A DNA stretch of 64,000 nucleotides, taken from Leadbetterella lacustris. Lineage in GTDB: Bacteria; Bacteroidota; Bacteroidia; Cytophagales; Spirosomataceae. The notes below the pieces were generated by a model, which ran no database searches, was not told the origin of the DNA, and was given only the letters and a program-made list of their open reading frames with translations. Of this stretch, positions 1 through 8,758 are shown one piece after another; position 1 is the stretch's first letter; each line of letters begins with the position of its first letter. The DNA lies in assembly GCA_965234335.1 (NCBI GenBank), contig OZ248458.1, positions 1 to 64,000 on the forward strand. The letters are read 5' to 3'. A program made the position numbers and the translations under genes.

Positions 1-265
1 TTCGTAGATACGTCCGTAATAATCTACTTTCGACAACATTTCTTTGCTTACGAGGCTTCATCATTGGTTCACTTTCGTTCAACTCAAGTACACTTACCTA
101 CAGCAGTTTAATCGCCGTTTTTCCTTTATCGCTCACCACTATAATGTTTCCATCACAGCAGCATAAAGTGGTTTGGCGGCTTCTCCTGAAAGACGCCACC
201 GAGAGGCCTTCTCTCATCTAAATTAAAGCACTCCTCAGATTCACATCTGGAGATTCAAGTCACAC
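1..265 (-). mobile_element. 5' end of a group II intron, cut by the window edge
   Basis: Reading leftwards from 265, the sequence starts GTGTG, the GUGYG start typical of group II introns. It starts exactly where homology to the other MITE copies (see 22641-22983) stops, after GTCCGT. At 4-27 there is a hairpin with stem GTAGAT/ATCTAC (minus strand) whose loop contains ACGGAC (12-17), the exact complement of the six bases just upstream of the boundary (266-271). That is the expected EBS1-IBS1 pairing that selects a group II insertion site. The reverse transcriptase ORF and the 3' end (domains V and VI) would lie beyond the left edge and cannot be seen. Confidence 0.75.
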
Positions 266-402
266 ACGGACTACACAAAAAATATAAGGAACAATTAGTA
301 TTTAATTTGAAAACCATAACTAGCTGATAATTAGCAATTAGGAACAATTTTTGTTTTGTAAGTATTTGATTATTAGTCTTTTATTTTCCTCCGAAACTTT
401 AG
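266..402 (-). mobile_element. MITE copy A (fragment interrupted by the group II intron)
   Basis: Reverse complement of the first ~137 bp of the element seen intact at 11999-12345 and 22641-22983. It carries the outer terminal repeat CCGAAACTTTAG at 391-402 and the shared block running through TAATTGTTCCTTATATT. The inner half is absent because the intron starts at 265. The flank after the terminal repeat (403-409, TTAGTAT) would be one target-site duplicate; its partner lies outside the window. Confidence 0.75.
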
Positions 403-472
403 TTAGTATAATCTTAATATTCGCATAAGATAATAAAAATCCTATTAATCATAAAAATCACAAAAATCTTAG

Positions 473-1669
473 TTAAGACAATGTTACTTTTTCCAAAATC
501 TCATTACTGACCTTATTTTTCAAAATCACTTTTTTATCGCCATTGGGCAAAAGTTCTTCTTTGATGAGCCAATGATCTGCATCGTATTCGGTGAACACAG
601 ATGGCTTTGTAATTCCTGTTTGTCCTCTCCATTCGGGCAAGTTTACAGATTCCCAAATTTTAGTTTTCGCTGATTTGTAGGCTGCATCTATGATGGCATT
701 GACCACATAACCATCATAAAATGTCTCTTGTGGTTGAGTACCTTTTTCATAAGCCTCAAACATATCAATAAACATACTCGTGTAGCCCAACTCGTGGGCT
801 TCGTCGCCAACCGGGAACTGCCATCCTGAAGAACTTTCGGCTTTTTCTACCAAATACCCATCTGTATTTCCGCTAGTAAACATCTCAAAACCAGTCCTTA
901 GCCAAGAATTTACCCAAATTGTACCTTCGGTTCCCATCACTTCATCTCTCAGGTCCATGCCTCCACGGAATGTCCAAGAAACTTCAAACTGCCCAATGGC
1001 TCCGTTTTCATATTTTACCAAGCCAATGGCGTGATCTTCGGCATCAATGGGTTTTACTTGGGTGTCCGCCCAACACATTACTTCTACGGGCAAAATGTCT
1101 TTTCCTATAAAATTCCTTGAGATTTCGATGCAATGACAGCCCATGTCCACTATGGCACCACCGCCTGCTTTTTCCATATCCCAAAACCAATCAGAATGCG
1201 GACCGGGGTGGGTTTCGCGAGATTTTGCCCACAAAACTCTTCCAATGGCTCCGGCTTTTACACTTGCCAATGACTTTGAGAATTTTGGGGTGTAACAAAG
1301 ATCTTCTAAATAGCCTGCAAAAATTCCAGCCTCCTCACAAGCTTGGGTCATCCGAAGTGCTTCCTCGGCTGTTCTGCCTAATGGTTTTGTGCAAAGCACG
1401 GCCTTCTTATGTTTTACACACAGATGAACGGCCTCCTCATGCACATAGTTTGGTAGGGCAATAATCACCATTTCTGTCTCTGTATGGGCAATGGCTGCCT
1501 CCATGTCTGTAAAAAAATGGGGAACATTGTAGTCTTTGGCAAAACGAACGGCTGTTTCTTCCCTTCGGGCATAAACTACTTTGACCTCGTCTTTTCCGCG
1601 GCGACCAATGAGCGATTCGGCATAGAAACGGCCAATGAAACCGCCTCCTAGAATACATAATTTTATCAT
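473..1669 (-). CDS. Gfo/Idh/MocA family NAD(P)-dependent oxidoreductase
   Basis: 398 aa, the usual size for this family, which oxidises or reduces sugars and inositols with NAD(P). The N-terminal Rossmann fold shows GGGFIG at residues 8-13. TKP at 94-96 stands in for the classic EKP nucleotide-binding/catalytic motif, and DMGCH at 175-179 supplies the expected catalytic His. No signal peptide, so probably cytoplasmic. It lies 3 bp downstream of the TIM-barrel isomerase at 1673-2587, so the two are almost certainly co-transcribed and probably act on the same sugar or cyclitol. The substrate cannot be told from sequence. Confidence 0.88.
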   Translation of the reverse strand: MIKLCILGGGFIGRFYAESLIGRRGKDEVKVVYARREETAVRFAKDYNVPHFFTDMEAAIAHTETEMVIIALPNYVHEEAVHLCVKHKKAVLCTKPLGRTAEEALRMTQACEEAGIFAGYLEDLCYTPKFSKSLASVKAGAIGRVLWAKSRETHPGPHSDWFWDMEKAGGGAIVDMGCHCIEISRNFIGKDILPVEVMCWADTQVKPIDAEDHAIGLVKYENGAIGQFEVSWTFRGGMDLRDEVMGTEGTIWVNSWLRTGFEMFTSGNTDGYLVEKAESSSGWQFPVGDEAHELGYTSMFIDMFEAYEKGTQPQETFYDGYVVNAIIDAAYKSAKTKIWESVNLPEWRGQTGITKPSVFTEYDADHWLIKEELLPNGDKKVILKNKVSNEILEKVTLS

Positions 1670-1672
1670 AAT

Positions 1673-2587
1673 TTAAGGCTTTAAAACAAGTTTGAATGTA
1701 TCTTCTATTTCTTTTAAATCAATGGTATGGGCCTGAACGGCATTCATGGCATTGGGTGAATTTTTTTCAAGACATTGTTCAATCACAAAATGGGGTTTTA
1801 CTTTTTTCTTCATTAATTCTACCGCAAATTGTTTGTAATTAATGTCTCCTTCCTCAGAGAATACTTCTTGCCAAATACCATTTTTTGATTGTCGAATGTG
1901 AAGCTCAATGATGCGGTCTCCATACATTTTTAGCACATCAAAAACCGCCAATTGAGAGTTTTGTGAACCTCTATACACCCAATGCACATCCATACAGAAA
2001 TATAGATGGTCTGGCGAGGTGTTTTGCAACATGTGATGAAACTCTCTTGCCCCAGCTTTCAATTCCACGTCGTGGGTATGATAGGCAAGCTTCAACCCGT
2101 TACTTTTCAAAGATTCCCCTATTTTCTCCAATGCTTTGGCTTGTATTTGCAATTGCTCATCGGTTTTGAGTTTGTCGCTTCCCCAAGCAATGGGATTGGG
2201 GTTGGTAACTATAATTTTGGTGCCGTATTTTTTTACAACCTCCGCTATCTCTAGAATATTTTTAATTGATTTTTCTACCTCTTCTTTTTCATGCAAAACA
2301 CTCCCAATATAAACGGAGGGCATTTTGACATTGTATTTTTTCAAGACGGCAATCAGTTTAGTGGCGTCTTCGGCATTTGCTAAACTGGGCTCGTAGGCTT
2401 GAAGACCTGTCTTTACATACTCTGCCATGTCGGCATCCAGATTTTCTCCCCAGTGCTTGCTTTCTCTTCCATAAAAAGTACCCCAATTGTAGGAATTGCT
2501 GCTAATTGGAAAAGTCTCTTTTGTTGGTTCAAATTTTTGAATCAAGCCTAATACTGGCACTGTGGCTATGAAATTTCTTCTTTTCAT
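1673..2587 (-). CDS. Sugar phosphate isomerase/epimerase-like TIM barrel, exported
   Basis: 304 aa, AP-endonuclease-2/xylose-isomerase-like TIM barrel. It starts with a twin-arginine-like leader (MKRRNF followed by a short hydrophobic stretch), so it is probably periplasmic. Features typical of the family include YHTHDVEL near residue 170 and CMDVHW near residue 200, which carry likely metal-binding His, Glu and Asp residues. It is the first gene of a pair with the Gfo/Idh/MocA enzyme 3 bp downstream; this pairing is frequent in Bacteroidota sugar catabolism (3-keto sugar or inositol routes). A second paralogue lies at 8755-9612. Exact substrate unknown. Confidence 0.85.
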   Translation of the reverse strand: MKRRNFIATVPVLGLIQKFEPTKETFPISSNSYNWGTFYGRESKHWGENLDADMAEYVKTGLQAYEPSLANAEDATKLIAVLKKYNVKMPSVYIGSVLHEKEEVEKSIKNILEIAEVVKKYGTKIIVTNPNPIAWGSDKLKTDEQLQIQAKALEKIGESLKSNGLKLAYHTHDVELKAGAREFHHMLQNTSPDHLYFCMDVHWVYRGSQNSQLAVFDVLKMYGDRIIELHIRQSKNGIWQEVFSEEGDINYKQFAVELMKKKVKPHFVIEQCLEKNSPNAMNAVQAHTIDLKEIEDTFKLVLKP

Positions 2588-2606
2588 GTAAACAAAAATT
2601 TATTTT

Positions 2607-3674
2607 TTACTTTGCATCAATTATTTCCTTTAGTTTTTCCTCCAAAATATCTATTTCAGGTAAATAAAGCTGGTATTTAGAAACAAAAATTTTACTTGAC
2701 AAACCCCCTGTCGCATATTTAACTAAAAAATCATGTTTGTCGGCGGCTATTATCAATCCAATCGGTTCATTGTCAGTTTCAATATTTTCTTCGTTTAAAA
2801 AATAATTGAGATATAAATTCATTTGGCCAATATCATGATGTTTCACTTTTCTAGTTTTTAAATCAATCAATACAAAACATTTTAATATTCTATGATAAAA
2901 TACAAGGTCAATATAAAAGTGCTCATTGTCAACTGTAATTTTATACTGTCGACCAACAAATGAAAAACCTTTACCTAGTTCAAGTAAAAAAGACTGCAGA
3001 TTTTCTAAAAGTTTTCTTTCTAGGCCTTTTTCCTTAATAATATCCTCTCTTTTGATATCCAAAAACTCAAAAACATAAGGATCTTTAATAATATCTTTTG
3101 GTTTTGATATGATTTGGCCTTTTGAAGCTAATTCAAAGACCTTATTTTTATCATTACTTAAAGCTAATCTTTGAAATAATGCTGAATCAATTTGTCTTTT
3201 TAACTCTCTAAAACTCCAATTCTCTATTAATGCTTGATTTTCATAAAATGCCCTTGCAAGGTCATCTGAAATTGTAAGTAATTCTGAATAATGACTCCAA
3301 CTCAACAAAATGCCAGACGCTGTTTGGCGATTTTGAAAATTGCCAGACACTGTCTGGCGATTTATTTCTTCTTCAAAATATTCACAGAATTTTTTGTACT
3401 TCACAAAAAACAACCGCATTAATTGCAAATTTGACCTGCTAAATCCTTTCCCAAATTGTGATTTTAAATCTTTAGAAAGATTGGGCAGCAATTCTTTTCC
3501 GTATTCAGCTCTAAGATTGCCTTCTTGTTCAAATTCTATTAAATATTTACCTATTAGCCAATTAGCCTTCAAAAGCTCAAAATTCACTGCTTTATAAGCA
3601 TTTGATTTAGCTTTATTTAAAGTTGAACCTATGGATTCAAGTAATGCCGAATATTTATAGTCTTGTAATTCCAT
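2607..3674 (-). CDS. DUF1016/YhcG-type PDDEXK nuclease domain protein
   Basis: 355 aa. The N-terminal helical DUF1016_N region (residues ~1-170) includes GKGFSRSNLQLMR and LSWSHY, both typical. The C-terminal PDDEXK nuclease fold has FYIDLVFYHR and then LIDLKTRK, followed by GQMNLYLNYF. The second acidic residue of the active site is Asp (DLK) instead of the more usual Glu (ELK). Family members are restriction- or toxin-like nucleases often found in mobile or defence contexts, but no modification gene sits nearby. Its start overlaps the upstream lactonase-like gene by 20 bp. Between ~105 and 125 it contains the near-duplicate peptide NRQTVSG/NRQTASG, encoded by two palindromic DNA repeats (3310-3362). 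Confidence 0.85.
   Translation of the reverse strand: MELQDYKYSALLESIGSTLNKAKSNAYKAVNFELLKANWLIGKYLIEFEQEGNLRAEYGKELLPNLSKDLKSQFGKGFSRSNLQLMRLFFVKYKKFCEYFEEEINRQTVSGNFQNRQTASGILLSWSHYSELLTISDDLARAFYENQALIENWSFRELKRQIDSALFQRLALSNDKNKVFELASKGQIISKPKDIIKDPYVFEFLDIKREDIIKEKGLERKLLENLQSFLLELGKGFSFVGRQYKITVDNEHFYIDLVFYHRILKCFVLIDLKTRKVKHHDIGQMNLYLNYFLNEENIETDNEPIGLIIAADKHDFLVKYATGGLSSKIFVSKYQLYLPEIDILEEKLKEIIDAK
3310..3362. repeat. Two palindromic repeats inside the DUF1016 gene
   Basis: Two copies of a dyad, GCCAGACGCTGTTTGGCG and GCCAGACACTGTCTGGCG, separated by a short spacer. They are in frame with the nuclease ORF and encode the repeated NRQT(V/A)SG peptide in the variable linker before LSWSHY. 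The second copy is a nearly perfect palindrome. This looks like a small in-gene palindromic insertion that was duplicated. Confidence 0.6.
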
Positions 3675-4512
3675 TTATCTTATATTCAAATCCTTCCCCA
3701 AGTTCTAGAATTTTGTGGGGAGTTCCAATTTTTTCACAGGCAATTTTGAAGTTTTCTGGGTCTTCTGTGTTAAACTCAAACAAATGGTAATGATGAGGCA
3801 CCACACATTTGATGTCAGCCATTTTTCCCAATTGGGCTGCCTCTTGAAAACTTAGATTTCCAGCTACTTTTCTTTCGGGTTTATTGCCATTTATGGGTAA
3901 AAATGCCAAATCTAAATTATAACTTTTGAGGGTTTTCTCTAAGCCCTCGTACCAAAGTGTATCCCCCGAATGATAAACCGCATAATCCCCGAATTTCACT
4001 ACGAAAGACATGAATTTACATTGACCTCTTTCATCTTTTTCTAAACTATTATGAGCGGCTGGCAGGCCAATTATTTCAAAATTTCCAATTTTAATATTTT
4101 TCCCATCATCCATTCCGATAGGATAGTCAGCAGCACATTTCAATCTATCAGTCACAAAATCTCTGTTTGCCTCTGGAATAATAAATTTGGCGTTTTTATT
4201 ATTTTCAAAAATAGAATTCAAGGTTTCTGCATCTAAATGATCGGTGTGATTATGACTAGAAGTCACGATATCGATGTTTTCCAAAAGCGAAGGATTCACT
4301 ACCAATTCGCTCATTCTTGTGTGCGGTTTATCTGTGTTTTGATATTTTACAGAAAGTGAATCAGACAAATAAGGGTCAAAAAGAATCGTTTCGCCTCTAA
4401 ATTTAAGCAAAAAACCACTCTGCCCAAGCCACCAAACTTTGAAGGTAGTTTCGGAAGAAAAGGAATTAATATCCTTAATGACTTGCTCGTTTTTTTGTTT
4501 CGGTTTTATCAT
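3655..4512 (-). CDS. UlaG-like metallo-beta-lactamase-fold hydrolase
   Basis: 285 aa cytoplasmic protein of the MBL superfamily, closest in pattern to UlaG (L-ascorbate-6-phosphate lactonase) and related phosphodiesterase-like members. The metal site HNHTDH is at residues 87-92; later ligands are probably in GLPAAHNS, YHSGDT and VVPHHYHLF. The 3' end overlaps the DUF1016 start by 20 bp, suggesting translational coupling although the functions look unrelated. A lactonase role fits the surrounding sugar genes, but other substrates are possible. Confidence 0.82.
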   Translation of the reverse strand: MIKPKQKNEQVIKDINSFSSETTFKVWWLGQSGFLLKFRGETILFDPYLSDSLSVKYQNTDKPHTRMSELVVNPSLLENIDIVTSSHNHTDHLDAETLNSIFENNKNAKFIIPEANRDFVTDRLKCAADYPIGMDDGKNIKIGNFEIIGLPAAHNSLEKDERGQCKFMSFVVKFGDYAVYHSGDTLWYEGLEKTLKSYNLDLAFLPINGNKPERKVAGNLSFQEAAQLGKMADIKCVVPHHYHLFEFNTEDPENFKIACEKIGTPHKILELGEGFEYKINGITRL

Positions 4513-4529
4513 TGTTTTATTGCTAGGTC

Positions 4530-4868
4530 GTATTTTTTAACATTAAGTCGTATTTTTTACCGCAAAGACGCTAAGTCGCTAAGGTTTGACTTTATTTCTT
4601 TTCTTTTTACCGCAAAGATTTGCTTTTACTTGTTTTCTTTTTACCGCAAAGACGCTAAGTCGCAAAGGTTTGCTTTTACTTTTTTCTTTTTACCGCAAAG
4701 ACGCTAAGTCGCTAAGGTTTGCTTTTGCTTGTTTTCTTTAGCTCACAAAGATTCTTTTCTTTTTCTCGCAAAGACGCTAAGTCGCAAAGGTTTGCTTTTA
4801 CTTTTTTCTTTTGCTCGCAAAGATTTTTACCAATTCTTCGTGCCTTTGCGTCTTTGCGGTTAATATAA
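4530..4868. repeat. Tandem array of ACCGCAAAGACGCTAAGTCG repeats
   Basis: The gap between the lactonase-like gene and the MetE-like gene is filled by about six irregular units built from ACCGCAAAGACGCTAAG plus T-rich spacers containing TTTGCTTTTACTT. The right end (about 4840-4862) carries the same core inverted (TTTGCGTCTTTGCGG), so the array can fold back on itself. Related single copies occur at 9620, 11760, 27230, 29750 and 44290. ORFs across it are repeat translations, not genes. Confidence 0.8.
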
Positions 4869-4871
4869 TTT

Positions 4872-5891
4872 TCAACGTAACTCCCTCGCCGCCTGACACA
4901 TGCTTTCAATTTTTAGTTTTGATGCCCAACGAGCAGTTTGTGACAGTCCGCAATCTGGAGCCACAGCCAATTTCTCTGCCGGCACATATTTCAGGCATTT
5001 TTGGATTCGCTCCTTTACATCTTCTACTGTTTCTATGTAATAGCTTTTTACATCAATTACGCCCACTGCGACGTCCATTTTTTCGGCAAAACGCTCTAAA
5101 AGATGAACCTCTGCAAAATTCAAAACGCACATTTCGGTGTGTAGCTCGTCAACAGTCATATCCAGAAAATCAGGCAACATAGGAGCAATCGTTTTCTTAC
5201 CAATCGAGCGGCCTTTGAAATTCCCAAAACACAAATGCGTGCCGATGCGGGTTTTACCAACAATCCCCTTCACTGTCCGATTAAAAATATCCACAAATCG
5301 TTTGGTGTCTTCCTTGTAAGCATAACAAGACATGGAAGGCTCGTCTATACAAATCTCCTTCGCCCCAGCTTCTACCAATTTCTCTAACTCCAAAGCCACC
5401 AAAGGCATCAAGGCTTCCGTAATTTCCCAGCGGTCTTTGTAAATTTCGCCAGGCAGCATTCTACCCGAAAGTGTGTAAGGCCCCGGAATGGAAGCCTTCA
5501 AAATTTTACCTTCGGGAGCCAATCTTTTCAAACGATTGTATTCCTCCACCACGCCAAGGCCTTTGGGAGCAGTTAGTTTTTCTACTACCGTATGTTTTCC
5601 CCTTTGGTCGTGAGCGGGTGGGCCATATTTACGTGTTTCTTCGTGATTGGCTTGGATTCCTTTTATGAAACCATAAAACGAAAGGTTGAAATCAAGACGG
5701 GTTTGTTCGCCATCTGTAATTACGTCTAATCCACCCGAAACTTGATCGTGAATGGCATTCACCACCGCATCTTCAATCATTTCGTTGACATCTGCTGGGC
5801 CAAATTTATCGAGATTTTGAGAGGCAAACTCTAGCCAACTTGGAAATGGCCAAGAGCCTACTACGGTTGTTTTTATCGGAATCTGTTGCAT
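4872..5891 (-). CDS. MetE-like cobalamin-independent methionine synthase core protein
   Basis: 339 aa, matching only the C-terminal catalytic barrel of MetE (full MetE is about 750 aa), as in archaeal and 'core' MetE proteins. Zinc ligands are visible: H219 and C221 in THLCFGN and C314 in APDCGLS; substrate-barrel signatures include TTVVGSWP at the start and IDEPSM near residue 183. Likely transfers a methyl group to a thiol, but core proteins may use a methyl donor other than polyglutamyl-THF. Its start overlaps the stop of the upstream PVC-type gene, so it is in that operon. I saw no SAM or cobalamin riboswitch upstream. Confidence 0.85.
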   Translation of the reverse strand: MQQIPIKTTVVGSWPFPSWLEFASQNLDKFGPADVNEMIEDAVVNAIHDQVSGGLDVITDGEQTRLDFNLSFYGFIKGIQANHEETRKYGPPAHDQRGKHTVVEKLTAPKGLGVVEEYNRLKRLAPEGKILKASIPGPYTLSGRMLPGEIYKDRWEITEALMPLVALELEKLVEAGAKEICIDEPSMSCYAYKEDTKRFVDIFNRTVKGIVGKTRIGTHLCFGNFKGRSIGKKTIAPMLPDFLDMTVDELHTEMCVLNFAEVHLLERFAEKMDVAVGVIDVKSYYIETVEDVKERIQKCLKYVPAEKLAVAPDCGLSQTARWASKLKIESMCQAARELR

Positions 5892-8758
5892 TATTGGTTC
5901 TGTTTTGTTAGATATTCTATTAAATCTGTCAATTCTGATTCTTTTATAGCCAATGAATAGGCCGTGGGCATCACGCTTTTCTTTTGTTTGGCTTTGCTTT
6001 TAACCTCTTTTTGCTGAATCGTACTTATCTTTCCCGAAAGGTCTTTAATAGTCAAAAGTTTCTCATTTTCGGCAATTAAAAACCCAAAATAGTTGTTGCC
6101 GTTTTTGGTTTCAACGGAGTAAGTTTCATAGCCAAAAACCAAAGATGCTGAAGGATAAACCAAAGCCTCATAAAGTCCTTTCTTTTCTAATTTTGCACCT
6201 ATCTTTGTCAATTCCGGGCCAATTTCTTTCCCTGAATTCCCTATTTTATGACAAGAAGCACAATTGGATTCAAAAACCATCCTACCGTTTTCGCTGTTCC
6301 CCTTGGTCTTGGTTACGAATTCTGAATTGTAGGTATTTTCCATTGTATTTATCAGGTTTTTTGCTTGATACTTTATGGTGGACTCCGAATGATTGCTTAA
6401 CAAGGGCCCAACATATTCCATCAAATCCTCGCTAAGTGCTTGTTTTTGAATTATTTCCAACAACAACTGACTGCCTTGGGTAGATTTAAGCATTTCTAAG
6501 GCTGCGTTTTTTCTTTCACCAAATGCAATATTCCCATTCATTACTATTTCTTTCCTACTAAAAAGTCTGCTGAGTACTTTTTGCTGTTGCATTTCGTCCG
6601 AAATACTATTCCAATTGTGCAAATCGAACCAATCATTGGTGCTTCTGAAGGAAAGCCAATATTTTGCCATATCTGCTATTCTCTTATCCTTAGAATCTGC
6701 CAACAGCAACATGGACTTTACGGCTTCCTTGGATTTGATAAAACCGATAGCCGTGATGGCTTTCTTTCTTTTTTCGAAAAGCTCGTTGGCGTTGACAGCT
6801 ATTTTTTCAAAGTAGCTTAATGCCCCTGACGGATACATGGCAAAAGCCAAATCAAAATGCTTGTTGAACCAAAGGCTATTATTTTTAAAGAAATCGTTCT
6901 CTCTTCCCGCCAAAACGAAAGCCAAGGCATTGGTATAAAATGAATCGTTTAAAGGACTATGGTCTGCAAATTGCTTTAAAATAGAATTAGATTTTTCATA
7001 CGGAAAAGCTTGTAAAGCCAAAATAGCTTCTCTCCGTACAAAAGCCGATGGGTCTTGGGGTAGATTTTGTATAAGTTTAAATAATTGATCGTGATTAATA
7101 TTTTGACGCAAAGCCCGCAAGGCTACCACCCTATCTTGCTCATTTCCGATTTTTAGCAATTCTTTAGCTTTTGCTTCCCCTTTTTCTCCCATAGCGGCCA
7201 AAAGCCAAATGGCCCTCGATTTGATAAATGGATTGGGATTTTGCAATAAACCTAAAACTGCTTTATAATTTGCCTCCGGGTTTTCTTTTAATTTTAGATA
7301 AGCTTGGTATTTTACATGAACAGCAGGATTTTTAAAACACTCCAATTGGCCTTGGATGGTAGTCAAGTCTAAAATCGGAGATTTAAGTTTACTATTTTTG
7401 GGCGTAATTCTATAGATTCTCCCTTGTGCTTTTCGGTCTTGAATTCTGTGCCCACCCACCACGGCATCGTACCAATCAGCCACATACAGTGCTCCATCTG
7501 TACCCATCATGATGTCGGATGGCCGAAACCATTTGGAGAGGTCGTTCTGGAAATTAGAATTATTCCATTGGTAGGCAGGGTCGTCTGTAAAACTCGAGGA
7601 AACAAAAATCTGTTTCCTGTTTTTAAGGTCGTAAGCTGAGTTTTTTATTTTTGGCATATATCCAAAAAGCACATTCCGGCCGGCATCGGCACTCAGCACC
7701 ATTCCTTGGTATTTTTGGCCTAAACTGTTCCCTTCTATTCGTAGCATTCCTGTGGGCGAACCGGCCCCTGAATTATCTCCGGCAGGCATCGCTGCAGGGT
7801 CTTCTTGGTGCCAATGTGCGGTAAACATATTTTGGCCGGGCCTTTGGTCGGCGTTCCAAAAACGGGTACCATCTTTACTAAAAAAACCTGCATCACCACC
7901 CTCCGCCAACCACGAAACTCGGCACGTAACCACTTGGTCGTCGTTATCATTCTGCCACATATCACCATGCCCATCTACAAAGGTTTCATAGGAATTTCTA
8001 AAATTATGGGCCTGTACTTTTAGTGCCGTCATGTCAGGATTGATACGCAGCTGTAATCCACCCACCCAAGTTTTGCCATCATCGCTGACCATGTTGCCCT
8101 GGTTTTTTTCGTTATAAGGCGTACCGCCGGTGTAAATACTACCCGAACGAAGCGTAAAGCCACTTTTGTCAGTGACCAGATGCGGCCCAGCGTTTCCGAC
8201 ACTAAAATGCCACTTCCCATCAGGCCCAGCCACCACCGAATGTAGTGAATGATCGTGATTGAATCCACCAAAGCCTTTCAAGATAATTTCTTTTGAGTCG
8301 GGTATGTCATCGCCATTGTCATCTGTATATTTTATCAAATAGGGAGCACAAGAAACGATAATGTCTTTGCCAAAAACCGCAATTCCTAGCGGTGCCACCA
8401 AATCTTTGTCTTGTACAAAAACTTGTGATTTGTCGGCTTTACCATCTTGGTCAGTATCGGTCAGTATTACTATTCTATCGCCTTTTTCATGGTGAAAGAA
8501 AGCCGAAGAATCGTTGTTGAAATTTCTATAGTTTACACCTTCGGTCACCCAAATCCTACCTTTGAGGTCGGTGTCCATGTTGGTTGGGTTGTAGAGCATT
8601 GGGGATTCTGCCCAAAGCTCAATTTTCAGGTCGTCAGGCAGATAAAACTTCAATGGTTCTTCATCTAAAGACGAAACCGGGTTAGCTGTAAAAGCAAAAA
8701 ATAAGCCACTAGCCAGAAACAATGCAATAGCAAAAGCTTTATTTGTCATAAAAATCAA
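5891..8758 (-). CDS. PVC-type sugar dehydrogenase with HEAT repeats and C-terminal cytochrome c
   Basis: 955 aa exported protein. Residues ~1-25 form a signal peptide. The N-terminal half is the beta-propeller 'membrane-bound dehydrogenase' domain known from Planctomycetes/Verrucomicrobia (GRIWVTEGVNYR, DTDQDGKAD, GDMWQNDNDDQ, GALYVADWYD). A middle helical region (~480-800) resembles HEAT repeats. A single cytochrome c domain near residue 830 has CASCH. The likely role is periplasmic oxidation of a sugar-type substrate with electron transfer through the heme. It overlaps the TIM-barrel gene upstream by 4 bp and the MetE-like gene downstream by 1 bp, giving a three-gene operon. Confidence 0.85.
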   Translation of the reverse strand: MIFMTNKAFAIALFLASGLFFAFTANPVSSLDEEPLKFYLPDDLKIELWAESPMLYNPTNMDTDLKGRIWVTEGVNYRNFNNDSSAFFHHEKGDRIVILTDTDQDGKADKSQVFVQDKDLVAPLGIAVFGKDIIVSCAPYLIKYTDDNGDDIPDSKEIILKGFGGFNHDHSLHSVVAGPDGKWHFSVGNAGPHLVTDKSGFTLRSGSIYTGGTPYNEKNQGNMVSDDGKTWVGGLQLRINPDMTALKVQAHNFRNSYETFVDGHGDMWQNDNDDQVVTCRVSWLAEGGDAGFFSKDGTRFWNADQRPGQNMFTAHWHQEDPAAMPAGDNSGAGSPTGMLRIEGNSLGQKYQGMVLSADAGRNVLFGYMPKIKNSAYDLKNRKQIFVSSSFTDDPAYQWNNSNFQNDLSKWFRPSDIMMGTDGALYVADWYDAVVGGHRIQDRKAQGRIYRITPKNSKLKSPILDLTTIQGQLECFKNPAVHVKYQAYLKLKENPEANYKAVLGLLQNPNPFIKSRAIWLLAAMGEKGEAKAKELLKIGNEQDRVVALRALRQNINHDQLFKLIQNLPQDPSAFVRREAILALQAFPYEKSNSILKQFADHSPLNDSFYTNALAFVLAGRENDFFKNNSLWFNKHFDLAFAMYPSGALSYFEKIAVNANELFEKRKKAITAIGFIKSKEAVKSMLLLADSKDKRIADMAKYWLSFRSTNDWFDLHNWNSISDEMQQQKVLSRLFSRKEIVMNGNIAFGERKNAALEMLKSTQGSQLLLEIIQKQALSEDLMEYVGPLLSNHSESTIKYQAKNLINTMENTYNSEFVTKTKGNSENGRMVFESNCASCHKIGNSGKEIGPELTKIGAKLEKKGLYEALVYPSASLVFGYETYSVETKNGNNYFGFLIAENEKLLTIKDLSGKISTIQQKEVKSKAKQKKSVMPTAYSLAIKESELTDLIEYLTKQNQ

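Noticed and set aside
919..1464. Plus-strand ORFs opposite the Gfo/Idh/MocA gene
   Set aside because: Shadow frames of a clear minus-strand family member.
5892..5960. SAM or cobalamin riboswitch before the MetE-like gene
   Set aside because: The gene overlaps the upstream coding sequence, leaving no leader for an aptamer.
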